Of a stretch of DNA of 48,871 nucleotides, positions 1 through 8,084 are shown piece by piece. The translations under genes and the position numbers were made by a program. Below the pieces are notes generated by a model. The model saw only the letters and a program-made list of their open reading frames with translations. It did not search any database and was not told the DNA's origin. The stretch comes from a virus: the IMG/VR virus record IMGVR_UViG_3300044818_000014, positions 1 through 48,871 of that record, one strand, 5' to 3'. How positions within the stretch are numbered: position 1 is the first letter of the stretch; each line of letters begins with the position of its first letter.

Positions 1-1
1 C

Positions 2-703
2 GGCGGCGGCGCCACCTACCAGCGCGACGTGCAGATCGCCGGGCTGTGGGGCTACCGGCTGACCGAGACCAGCGCGGGTGCGCTCGCCGAGATCCTCGAC
101 GACACCGAGACCGCCATCGATGTCGATGGCGCCACCTCCGCGGCGGTCGGCGTCGGCTCGATTCTGCGCGTCGACTCCGAGCGGATGCTCGTGCGCGAGC
201 GGGCGCAGCTGTCCACGGGGCAGACTCTCGGCGGCGCGGGGCTCACGGCGCAGAACAACTCCGTCAGCGTCACCGTGCAGAACGGGGCTGCGTTCACGCC
301 GGGCGAGGTCATCCTCATCGACGCGGAGAAGATGCGCGTGGACGAGGTCGCGGGCAACACGCTGGTCGTGACCCGGCCGTGGGACGGGACGACGATCGCC
401 GCGCACAGTGTGGGCGCGACCGTCTATGCCCCGCGCACCCTCACCGTCGTCCGCGGTGCGCTCGGTACCACGGCGGCCACGCACGCGACCGCGTCCACGG
501 TCTATCGCTTCGACCCTCCCGGCTCGGTCCGGCAGCTCGTCATCGCCGAAGCCCTCACCGACCTGTTGCAGGGCCGCTCTGGGTACGCGCGCACCGCCGG
601 GTCCGGTGAGGGCGAGCGGGAGACCAGCGGGAAGGGGCTCGCCGATCTGCGGGCCCGGGTGTACGCGAGTCACGGCCGCAAGGCCCGGATGAGGAGCGTG
701 TGA
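2..703 (+). CDS. Head-tail connector-region protein, 5'-truncated
   Basis: The frame is open from base 2, so only the C-terminal 233 residues are present. Two similar beta-rich stretches carry a V/I-D-x-E-x-M-x-V pattern (RVDSERMLV, then LIDAEKMRV), followed by a helical tail (VRQLVIAEALTDLL) ending in a basic segment. The protein sits just upstream of connector and tail-terminator genes, where phage head-completion or connector proteins normally lie. The exact family is not recognised; a connector role is inferred from position and from the helical C-terminus. Its stop overlaps the next gene region (GTGTGA). Confidence 0.75.
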   Translation, partial: GGGATYQRDVQIAGLWGYRLTETSAGALAEILDDTETAIDVDGATSAAVGVGSILRVDSERMLVRERAQLSTGQTLGGAGLTAQNNSVSVTVQNGAAFTPGEVILIDAEKMRVDEVAGNTLVVTRPWDGTTIAAHSVGATVYAPRTLTVVRGALGTTAATHATASTVYRFDPPGSVRQLVIAEALTDLLQGRSGYARTAGSGEGERETSGKGLADLRARVYASHGRKARMRSV

Positions 704-705
704 CC

Positions 706-1080
706 ATGCGCCTCGACGTGTCCACCACCAGCCGCGGCCCCCTCTTCGACGGCCGCGCCCGCCGCGCCGCGAACGAGTACGTCAACAGGCTGGAGCGCCA
801 ACTCGCCGAGGAGGGGCTGAACATCCTCCGCGAGGAGATGCACGCAGCCTTCCGCAACCCGACCGGCTACTACGAGTCCCGCTGCGTGGTGGAGGACGGC
901 AACACGATCACCGACTCGCGTGTGGTGTACGGGCCGTGGCTGGCTGGCGTCGGCAGCAGGAACTTCCCGGTTACGCGCTTCAAGGGCTACGACCACTGGA
1001 TCAAGACCAGGCACCAGCTCAACGAGCGCAAGCGCGGCATCGGCGAGCGGCTGCTCCGCCGCTATACGGGCCGGATGTGA
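706..1080 (+). CDS. Head-tail joining protein (HK97 gp10-like position)
   Basis: A 124-residue basic protein. ATG at 706 is chosen because GAGGAG at 691-696 lies 9 nt upstream; an in-frame GTG at 700 would leave only 3 nt. The middle contains a long helix (ANEYVNRLERQLAEEGLNIL) followed by residues resembling the HK97-gp10/minor capsid class (VYGPWLAGVGSRN), ending in a basic tail. Its place between the connector and tail-terminator genes supports a head-tail joining role. The assignment is positional plus general resemblance. Confidence 0.7.
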   Translation: MRLDVSTTSRGPLFDGRARRAANEYVNRLERQLAEEGLNILREEMHAAFRNPTGYYESRCVVEDGNTITDSRVVYGPWLAGVGSRNFPVTRFKGYDHWIKTRHQLNERKRGIGERLLRRYTGRM

Positions 1081-1086
1081 TGCGCC

Positions 1087-1545
1087 ATGCCTCTTGACCT
1101 CGTCGCCTATCGCAGCGCGGCCATGTCCCACGCGCAGGGCCTCGGCCTGTTCGAGCAAGTCCTCGACCACGAACCGGTGTCGGCGCCCGGCTCCGGCCTG
1201 ATCTACGCCCTGTGGGTCACCGACATCGCGCCGATCCCGGCCCGGTCCGGCCTCGCCTCGGTGTCGGTGCGGCTGGAGCTGAACGGCCGGGTGTTCATGC
1301 CCGCGGACACGGAGCCGCAGGGCGACGTCGACGTGGCTGTGCTGGTCGCAGTGGACGGGCTGATGAGCGCGTACTGCGGCGACTTCGAGCTCGGCGGCGA
1401 GGTCGCGAACGTGGATCTCCTCGGCGCGCACGGCGCTGCGCTGCGGGCCCGGTTCGGCTACACGCGGCTCGACTCGACGACGTACCGGGTGGCCACGCTC
1501 ACCCTTCCGCTGATCCTCAACAACGTTTGGACGGAGGCACCGTGA
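1087..1545 (+). CDS. Tail terminator / tail completion protein (putative)
   Basis: 152 residues, acidic, with alternating beta strands and no membrane segment. It lies directly before the first tail-tube-like gene and overlaps it by the GTGA at 1542-1545, the usual place of the siphovirus tail terminator. The repeated pattern of short strands (ASVSVRLELNGRVFMPAD; DVDVAVLVAVDGLM) is compatible with that fold. No diagnostic motif is visible, so the function rests on order. Confidence 0.65.
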   Translation: MPLDLVAYRSAAMSHAQGLGLFEQVLDHEPVSAPGSGLIYALWVTDIAPIPARSGLASVSVRLELNGRVFMPADTEPQGDVDVAVLVAVDGLMSAYCGDFELGGEVANVDLLGAHGAALRARFGYTRLDSTTYRVATLTLPLILNNVWTEAP

Positions 1546-2294
1546 GCAAAAGCAGCGGACTCGGGGACAACCTTTACATTCAGGGCTTTGACGCCTCTGG
1601 CGACATCCAGCAGCTCGGCTCCATCAGTGGCGGCCCTGCCCTGCTCAACATGACCGCGATCAACAAGGCCGCCTACGAACGACAGGGCGGCGCACGATCG
1701 GGGCAACTGGAGTTCACCGCGTTCCACAACCACGTCGCAGTCACCGGCGGCACGCACGAGAAGCTCGCCGCGCTGCCGCGCACGGACGTCGTCCTCACGT
1801 ACTGCCGCGGCACGACACTCGGCGATGCGGCCGCCTCCCTGACCGGCAAGCAAGTCAACTACGACCCCACCAGGGGCGACGACGCCATGCTCACCCTCGG
1901 CGTGAGCGCGCAGTCCAACGGGTTCGGGCTGGAGTGGGGCGTCCAGTTGACGGCCGGGATCCGCACCGACACCGCAGCCACGCTCGGCACGGGCATCGAC
2001 ACCCTGGCGAGCGCGAGTTTCGGCGGCCAGGCCTACCTGCAAGCGTTCTCGTTCGTGGGCACGGACGTCACGGTGAAGATCCAGGACTCGGCGGACAACG
2101 TGACGTTCGCCGACGTCGCCGGGTTCGGCTTCACGCAGATCACCGGCGGCACCCCGCTCGCTGAGCGGATCGCCCTCGGTAGCACGGCCACGCTGCGCCG
2201 CTACCTGCGGGTCTCCACGGTCACCACGGGTGGCTTCACCTCCCTGGCGTTCGCGGTGAACGTCGTCAAGAACGAGAGCACGGTGGCCTTCTGA
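1542..2294 (+). CDS. Major tail protein-like (tail tube candidate 1)
   Basis: GTG start at 1542 with GGAGG at 1533-1537; 250 residues. The N-terminus (GLGDNLYIQGFDASGDIQQL) and the beta-rich body are typical of phage tail tube/major tail proteins. The C-terminal ~75 residues (QAFSFVGTDVTVKIQDSADN onward) look like an added beta-sandwich decoration domain. It lies between the tail terminator and the chaperone genes, as expected. A second tail-tube-like protein is encoded two genes later, so which one forms the tube cannot be decided here. Confidence 0.72.
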   Translation: MSKSSGLGDNLYIQGFDASGDIQQLGSISGGPALLNMTAINKAAYERQGGARSGQLEFTAFHNHVAVTGGTHEKLAALPRTDVVLTYCRGTTLGDAAASLTGKQVNYDPTRGDDAMLTLGVSAQSNGFGLEWGVQLTAGIRTDTAATLGTGIDTLASASFGGQAYLQAFSFVGTDVTVKIQDSADNVTFADVAGFGFTQITGGTPLAERIALGSTATLRRYLRVSTVTTGGFTSLAFAVNVVKNESTVAF

Positions 2295-2740
2295 TGAGCG
2301 CCCAGCTGAGCCGGATCCCGCCCCTCATGGGGGCCGAGGCCTACAAGACGTACGAGATGCGCTCCCCGCTCTCCACGCACTGGCGCCCCGCCACGTGCGC
2401 CGAGGCGAACTGCAAGTACTACGCCACCGGCTTCCAGGTCCGCGTCGAGGGCCTGGCGCCTCAGGTGCTGCACGCGGTGCAGAACTCGGGCCGGCAGTAC
2501 GCGGTGCAGAAGGTCGCCGAGGGCGAGACCTATCTGACGTTCGAGCCCGGACAGCCGTGCTTGCAGCAGTCGCTGCACCGGGTGCGGGCCGACCGGCCGC
2601 CGCTGTTCATCGTCCGGGACGGGGACTGGCGGGGGAATCCCCGTGGGACGAAGGCCCGGCTGCATCAGCGGCCGGAGGACTGGGTTGAGGACTTCGCCAC
2701 GCATCAGCAGGCGATCGCAGACGAAATCAAGAAGGGGTGA
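2294..2740 (+). CDS. Conserved phage tail-region protein, function unknown
   Basis: 148 residues, starting at an ATGA overlap with the preceding stop. Soluble, with paired cysteines near residues 33-39 (CAEANCKYY) and a C-terminus rich in basic and aromatic residues (DWRGNPRGTKARLHQRPEDW). It sits between the two tail-tube-like genes and is co-directional with the structural operon. No family with a known role is recognised. Confidence 0.7.
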   Translation: MSAQLSRIPPLMGAEAYKTYEMRSPLSTHWRPATCAEANCKYYATGFQVRVEGLAPQVLHAVQNSGRQYAVQKVAEGETYLTFEPGQPCLQQSLHRVRADRPPLFIVRDGDWRGNPRGTKARLHQRPEDWVEDFATHQQAIADEIKKG

Positions 2741-2746
2741 TCGGCC

Positions 2747-3148
2747 ATGGCGAAGGCTTCCGGCCTGGCGCAAACCACACTCTCGGTCGACACGAGTGCG
2801 GGTACGCCGACAGACATCCGTAACGACGTCACGAACTGGCAGATGGCCACCCCCAGGGGTGTGCAGGACACCACCGGCGTGGACAAGAGCGCGAACGAGC
2901 GGCTGCTGCTGCTCGCTGACATGTCCGTCACCTACAACGGGGTGTTCAACGCGACGGGCGCGCACCTCGTGTTCCGCACGGTGCCGTCGACCAGTGTGGC
3001 GCGGACGTGCACGAACACGGTGAACGGCGTCACCCTCGCGGCCGAACTCCTGTTCTCCGACTACCAGATGACTCGCGGCGACTCGGGCGAACTCACCTGG
3101 TCCGCGCCCGGCGCCCTCGCCGACGGCACCGTCCCGACCTGGGCCTGA
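2747..3148 (+). CDS. Tail tube protein-like (candidate 2)
   Basis: 133 residues, ATG start 6 nt after the previous stop. The sequence resembles the short tail tube/major tail proteins of actinophages: an N-terminal GLAQTTLSVDTSAGTP segment, the ATPRGVQDTTGVDKSANERL stretch, then beta strands ending in ELTWSAPGALADGTVPTWA. It lies immediately before the tail assembly chaperone, the standard place for the tube gene. Beside the larger tail protein at 1542-2294 it may be the tube itself, with the larger one as a variant or decoration. Confidence 0.72.
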   Translation: MAKASGLAQTTLSVDTSAGTPTDIRNDVTNWQMATPRGVQDTTGVDKSANERLLLLADMSVTYNGVFNATGAHLVFRTVPSTSVARTCTNTVNGVTLAAELLFSDYQMTRGDSGELTWSAPGALADGTVPTWA

Positions 3149-3158
3149 GAGGCAGCAC

Positions 3159-3566
3159 ATGGGCTACAAGGCGAAGCTGAAGACCTACCTCGTCGAATTC
3201 GACGAGGACCACGAGTTCCACGGCGCCGAGGCACGCCTCAGCGGCATCACCTACGCCGAGTGGGAGCAGATGACCGGCCTCGACGGAGGCGACGGCGACG
3301 ACACCGGCGCCAAGACCGTCCAACGGTTCGTCGACCACCTCGTCTCCTGGAACATCGAGGACGCGCAGGACCAGCCCGTACCCACCACGCTCGCCGGGGC
3401 GAAGAGCCTCGACCACGACCTCGTGGCCGCGCTGAGCAACGCGTGGATCCAGACGCTGACCGGGGTGCATGACGCCGACCCTTTGCCGGAGAGCTCGCCC
3501 TCTGGCGAGCCGTCCCTGGTGGCATCCGTTCCGATGGAAGCACTGTCGGAGAGCCTGGCGAGCTGA
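3159..3566 (+). CDS. Tail assembly chaperone, short form (gpG-like)
   Basis: 135 residues, acidic, ending at TGA 3564-3566. It sits between tail tube and tape measure genes, where siphophages encode gpG/gpGT-type chaperones that coat the tape measure protein during tail assembly. The N-terminal ~105 residues are shared with a longer form made by a -1 frameshift. The C-terminal ~26 residues after the slip site are specific to this form. Confidence 0.8.
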   Translation: MGYKAKLKTYLVEFDEDHEFHGAEARLSGITYAEWEQMTGLDGGDGDDTGAKTVQRFVDHLVSWNIEDAQDQPVPTTLAGAKSLDHDLVAALSNAWIQTLTGVHDADPLPESSPSGEPSLVASVPMEALSESLAS

Positions 3567-3715
3567 CCCGCGCCCGCTACCTGCTCGGCCTGCTGGAGCG
3601 GTTTCCGGGCTACACCCTGACCTCCTTGCTGGAGGAAGACACCGAGCTGATGCGCCTCGTGCGTATCGAGGAGCTCGGCGGCGCACGCGATCGAGGGGAG
3701 GTGGACGATGGCTGA
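3159..3715 (+). CDS. Tail assembly chaperone, -1 frameshift fusion (gpGT-like)
   Basis: A slippery heptamer C-CCT-TTG lies at 3479-3485, in the zero frame of the short chaperone. Slipping back one base opens the -1 frame, which has no stop until 3713-3715 and gives a 185-residue product (109 + 76). The second-frame segment has no good start of its own, and its translated sequence (LTRARYLLGLLERFPGYTLT) resembles the T part of actinophage chaperones. The fusion's stop overlaps the tape measure start at 3708. The frameshift is inferred from sequence and from its general conservation in siphophages. Confidence 0.75.
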
Positions 3716-6700
3716 CGATGTAGTGATCACAGTGCGGGTCAGTGACGCGACCGGCCCCGGGATCACCGCTGTGCGTCGTTCCGTTGCCCGGGTCGGCGAT
3801 GACGCGAAGAAGGCCGGCGGCGGCTTCGATGATCTGAAGGCGTCGATGCTGTCGCTGGCGCCGGCGGCGGTGCCGGTTGCGGCGGCGCTGGCGCCGGTCG
3901 CTGCGCGTGCGGGTGCGGCTGGTTTGGCGGTGGCGGCGTTCGGTGCGGCTGTCGTCCCGCAGATCGGGAATCTGAAGGACGCGGCGGCTGCGCAGACGAA
4001 GTACACGGACGCGGTCACGAAGTACGGTGCCCATTCGCAGCAGGCCGTGGCCGCGCAGCAGCAGGCGGCGCAGGTGCTGGCGGGGATGCCTGCGGCGACG
4101 CAGCGTGCTGCGGCCGCGTATTCGGTGCTCGGGGGGAAGTTCAAGTCGTTCTCCGACTCGACGGCGAAGTTCACGATGGTGCCGGTCGAGCACTCTTTCG
4201 CGGTGCTCGGCGCGGTCATCCCGAAGCTGACGCCGATGGTGGGGGCGACGGCGACGCAGTTGGACCGGCTGATGAAGGTGGCCGGTGGCGGGGTGAGCAC
4301 GGCGGCGTTCGACTCGCTGTCGAAGAAGGTCAGCGAGTTCGCGAACAGCAGCCTGAAGAGCGCCACGGACAGGGCGATCCACTTCATGCGGGTGTTGTCG
4401 GAGGGTAACGCGCACGGGCCGCTGACCTCGTTCATGGAGTATGCGCGGGCGCAGGGCCCGGCGGTGAAGGAACTCATCACCAACATCGCGAAGGCCGTGT
4501 CGAACCTGCTGGAGGGTGCGGCGCAGGCCGGGCCGGGGATGCTGACGCTGGTGAACGCATTCGCCAAGCTGGTGGCCAGTGTGCCGCCGGAGCTGATCGG
4601 CAACCTGATGCAGGTGTACGCAGCGTTCAAGCTGATCAAACTGGCGGGCGCCGGAATCGCCGGGGTGGCTGGCGGCGTGCAGACACTGGCGACGCGGATT
4701 GGGACTCTGACGACGGCGTCCACTGCGGCTGGCGGCGGGCTGGCGGGGCTGCGCGCGGCGTTTGCGACGCTGGGCACCGCGGCGAAGGCCACGGTTGTGG
4801 TGGCGGGTATCGCCGCGGTGGCGACGGTGCTGGCGAAGTTGAGCAATCTGGGTCGTGAGGCGCCGCCGAATGTCGATCGGCTGACCACGTCGCTGGGGAA
4901 GTTGGGCTCCTCGGGGAAGGCGTCGGGTGAGGCGGCGCGCCTGTTCGGGGATGACCTGAGCAAGTTGTTCGACTCGGTGCGGAACATCACCGACCCGTCG
5001 GCGCTCGACGACATTCAGAACGGCTTGGTCAAGGTCTTCAGCCTGGGCATGGCGGACTCGACGCCGCACGACGACGCGAAGAAGCGGCTCGACGCGATCG
5101 ATGACGGCCTGACGAACCTGGTACGGGGCGGGAAGGCTCAGCTGGCCGCGGCGGCGCTGAAGGACCTGTCTGCGGCTTACGCCAAGGGCGGCGGCGACGT
5201 GTCGCACCTCAAGGGCCAGATGGACGACTACAAGGCGGCGCTCGCGGATCAAGCGTTCGAGCAGAAGCTCGCCGCCGAGAGCATGGGCCTGTTTGGGACG
5301 CAGGCGCAGGCGGTACAGGCAAAGCTCGATGCGCAGAAGCAGTCTGCGGACGGCCTCCGCCAGTCGATCATGGCGCTCAATGAGGCACACCGGTCGGCGT
5401 ATGACGCGGAGACGAAGTTCGAGGCGGCGATCGACAACGCCACCAAGTCCATCAAAGACAACGGGCGAACGCTGGACGTCCATACCGAGAAGGGGCGCGC
5501 GAACCGTGACGCCCTGTCTCAGCTCGCGGCGGCCACCGAAGAGTCGGCGGCGAAGGCCAGGGAGAACAACGCGTCCTGGTCGACGATCGCGGGGATCTAC
5601 GACAAGGGCCGCAAGTCGATCTACGACAATGCGCTCGCGATCACACACAATCGTAAGGAAGCGCAGAAGCTCACCAACACGCTGCTGAACATGCCGAAAA
5701 GCATGTCGCTGAAGATGCGCACCGAAGACGCCGTGTCCGGCCTCAATAACGTGATCTCTGCGCTGAAGAAGACGCCGAACTCCAAGAGCATCAAGGTCAA
5801 GGCGCTGTCGGCTGACGCGGTCAGCATGCTGAAGGACCTCGGGTTCACCGTGAAGAAGCTGCCCGATGGCCGCGTCAAGGTCACCTCGGACACGCGGAAC
5901 GCGCGCCTCAACATCGCTGCGGTGAAGAACGCCATCGCGGGGTTGAAGGGCAAGAGCATCACGCTGTCGGCGCGGGACCGTGCGAGTGCGACCGCGCGGG
6001 CGATTCAGGCGGCGATCGACAGGGTCCGCGGGAAAACGGTGACGATCACGACGGTGCAGCACACCCTCGGTGTGCAGGGCACCGCGGGGCGCAACGCCCG
6101 TAACTACAACAACGCCAACGGCTCCGTCATGCAGTACTACGCCGACGGCGGCACGCGTGAGCAGCACGTCGCGCAGCTCGCCCCGGCCGGGTCGATGCGG
6201 GTGTGGGCGGAGCCGGAGACAGGCGGGGAGGCGTACATCCCGCTCGCGCCAGGGAAGCGCGACCGGTCGATGGCGATCCTGGCGGACGTCGCTGACCGGT
6301 TCGGGTACGGACTGGAGAAGTTCGCGAAGGGCGGTCTGTCGAAGGCGCAGAAGGCGGCGCGGGCCAGGGCGAAGGCGCAGGCGGATGCGGAGAATCAGGC
6401 TCGCCATGACGCGATGGGCGACCTCACCGTCTCCCGCTTCGGCCACATGGCCGGGTACAAGCGGTCGGAGCTCACGACGGCGCTCGGCAAGCCCGACAGC
6501 ATGTCGTCGCTGGTGAACGCGTTGAACCAGTGGCGGAGCATCATCGCCAAGTCCACGCACGGCGGGCAGGAGAAGTTCCTGCTGAAGGCCCTCGATTCGG
6601 CGGGCAAGCGGCTGATCGGCTACGAGAAGTCCCTGACCCGGGTCACGGCGTCGCTCGACAAGGCGAAGGACAAGCTCGACAGCCTGAAGTCCGCGGCCGC

Positions 6701-7556
6701 GCAGCTCTCCGAGAGCGTGAAGGGCGGGGTCCTCTCCTCGGCGAACATCACCCGCGGCGCGAACGGCGAAGGCCCGGTCACGATGTCGTCCATCATGGGC
6801 GGCCTCACAGCCAGCCGGGACAAGGCGACGGCGTTCGCGGGCGCGCTGAAGGACCTGAAGAAGAAGGGCCTCAGCAAGGACTTGATCCGGCAGATCGCGG
6901 AGGCCGGTATCGAGGGCGGCGGCCTGGAGACCGCGGGCGCGCTGCTCGGCGCGTCCTCCAGCGAGATCAAGTCGGTGAACCAACTCCAGGGCCAGATCAA
7001 CAAGGCTGCGGGCAGCGCGGGCAAGGCCACGGCGGACGCCGTGTACAAGGACGCGATCGCCCGGCAGGCGGGCATCGTGAAGTCGCTGGGCCAGCAGCAG
7101 GCGAAGCTGACGACGGCCATGGACAACTTGGCCAAGTCGATGAACAAGCTGATCGAGAAAGCCCTCGGGAAGAAGGCGAAGGCCGGGCGGAAGGCGGCGG
7201 GCGGCATCGTGGGCGCGGCCGCGTCGGGCGGTATGCGGGGCGGGCTGACGTGGGTGGGTGAGCAGGAGCCGGAGCTGCTGGATCTGCCGGTGGGGTCGCG
7301 GGTGTGGTCGGGCCCGGACTCCCGCCGCAAGGCCGCGCAGGCGCCGTGGGCGTCGATGCTCAACATGCCCCGCCGGCCAACCGGTTCATCCACGGCGGCC
7401 GCGGGCCCGGCGGGCGGCGGGGACGGTCAGCCGCTCGTCATCCAAGTCCGGATCGGCGAGCGCGATTTCGGCGAGCTGTGGGTGGACACGGGCCGCAAGC
7501 AGGTGCGTTCGCGCGGCTCGATCGAGGCGACACTGCGGCCGCCACGCGGCCGATAG
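3708..7556 (+). CDS. Tape measure protein
   Basis: 1282 residues, by far the longest gene, directly after the chaperone. It sets tail length and is expected to help DNA entry. The N-terminus starts with a short beta segment (VVITVRVSDATGPGI), then Ala/Val-rich hydrophobic stretches at about residues 45-90 and 310-380, long helical/coiled-coil regions rich in Ala and Lys, and a C-terminal Gly-rich segment with GGLTWVGEQEPELLDLP that is typical of actinophage tape measure proteins. ATG at 3708 overlaps the frameshifted chaperone. No lytic domain motif is obvious. Confidence 0.93.
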   Translation: MADDVVITVRVSDATGPGITAVRRSVARVGDDAKKAGGGFDDLKASMLSLAPAAVPVAAALAPVAARAGAAGLAVAAFGAAVVPQIGNLKDAAAAQTKYTDAVTKYGAHSQQAVAAQQQAAQVLAGMPAATQRAAAAYSVLGGKFKSFSDSTAKFTMVPVEHSFAVLGAVIPKLTPMVGATATQLDRLMKVAGGGVSTAAFDSLSKKVSEFANSSLKSATDRAIHFMRVLSEGNAHGPLTSFMEYARAQGPAVKELITNIAKAVSNLLEGAAQAGPGMLTLVNAFAKLVASVPPELIGNLMQVYAAFKLIKLAGAGIAGVAGGVQTLATRIGTLTTASTAAGGGLAGLRAAFATLGTAAKATVVVAGIAAVATVLAKLSNLGREAPPNVDRLTTSLGKLGSSGKASGEAARLFGDDLSKLFDSVRNITDPSALDDIQNGLVKVFSLGMADSTPHDDAKKRLDAIDDGLTNLVRGGKAQLAAAALKDLSAAYAKGGGDVSHLKGQMDDYKAALADQAFEQKLAAESMGLFGTQAQAVQAKLDAQKQSADGLRQSIMALNEAHRSAYDAETKFEAAIDNATKSIKDNGRTLDVHTEKGRANRDALSQLAAATEESAAKARENNASWSTIAGIYDKGRKSIYDNALAITHNRKEAQKLTNTLLNMPKSMSLKMRTEDAVSGLNNVISALKKTPNSKSIKVKALSADAVSMLKDLGFTVKKLPDGRVKVTSDTRNARLNIAAVKNAIAGLKGKSITLSARDRASATARAIQAAIDRVRGKTVTITTVQHTLGVQGTAGRNARNYNNANGSVMQYYADGGTREQHVAQLAPAGSMRVWAEPETGGEAYIPLAPGKRDRSMAILADVADRFGYGLEKFAKGGLSKAQKAARARAKAQADAENQARHDAMGDLTVSRFGHMAGYKRSELTTALGKPDSMSSLVNALNQWRSIIAKSTHGGQEKFLLKALDSAGKRLIGYEKSLTRVTASLDKAKDKLDSLKSAAAQLSESVKGGVLSSANITRGANGEGPVTMSSIMGGLTASRDKATAFAGALKDLKKKGLSKDLIRQIAEAGIEGGGLETAGALLGASSSEIKSVNQLQGQINKAAGSAGKATADAVYKDAIARQAGIVKSLGQQQAKLTTAMDNLAKSMNKLIEKALGKKAKAGRKAAGGIVGAAASGGMRGGLTWVGEQEPELLDLPVGSRVWSGPDSRRKAAQAPWASMLNMPRRPTGSSTAAAGPAGGGDGQPLVIQVRIGERDFGELWVDTGRKQVRSRGSIEATLRPPRGR

Positions 7557-7571
7557 AGGAGAGGAACGAGA

Positions 7572-8081
7572 GTGCCTTACACGACCTGGAACGGGCCCGC
7601 GCCGACCACGGCGGCGCTGGCGTCCGTGACGACCGGCACGGCCATCAAGACGATGCTGCAGCTGGCCACCCCGGCCACCAGGATGATTCAGGTGTTGGAG
7701 TGGGGGTTCAGCCTGGACGATCCGCCGGGTGCGGATGGCGTGGTGGAGCTGCTGCAGACGGATGTGGCGGCGACAGTGGTCGCGCATGTCGCGGCCGGCG
7801 TCTTCAACCTGGACCCGAACGGCACGGCGTCTTTGCTCACGCTGGGTACGAGCGCGACCGGCTACACCGGGACCGCTGAGGGGAGCATCACGGCGACGCG
7901 CCCGTTCGACGCGGTGTCGCTGAGTTCGGTGTCCGGCGAGTCCGGCCTCAGCTACGTGCGGACGTTCATGCCGGACGACCGGCCGATCATCGCCGTCTCC
8001 AAGTTCCTCAGGGTCAGGGTCACGACCCCCACGACGGCCTCGGACATGCGGTGCTTCATCACCTTCCAGGAGGTGGGCTGA
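7572..8081 (+). CDS. Distal tail / minor tail protein, function unknown
   Basis: 169 residues, GTG start preceded by GAGAGGA. Predominantly beta, no membrane segment, ending RVRVTTPTTASDMRCFITFQEVG. It lies between the tape measure gene and the large minor tail gene, where distal tail components are encoded. It is probably a structural beta-sandwich protein of the tail tip; no specific family is recognised. Confidence 0.7.
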   Translation: MPYTTWNGPAPTTAALASVTTGTAIKTMLQLATPATRMIQVLEWGFSLDDPPGADGVVELLQTDVAATVVAHVAAGVFNLDPNGTASLLTLGTSATGYTGTAEGSITATRPFDAVSLSSVSGESGLSYVRTFMPDDRPIIAVSKFLRVRVTTPTTASDMRCFITFQEVG

Positions 8082-8084
8082 CCG

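Noticed and set aside
3093-6983. 1296-aa open frame on the minus strand opposite the tape measure gene
   Set aside because: Its translation is Arg/His/Leu-rich low-information sequence, typical of the antisense frame of a GC-rich gene, with no ribosome site or family resemblance.
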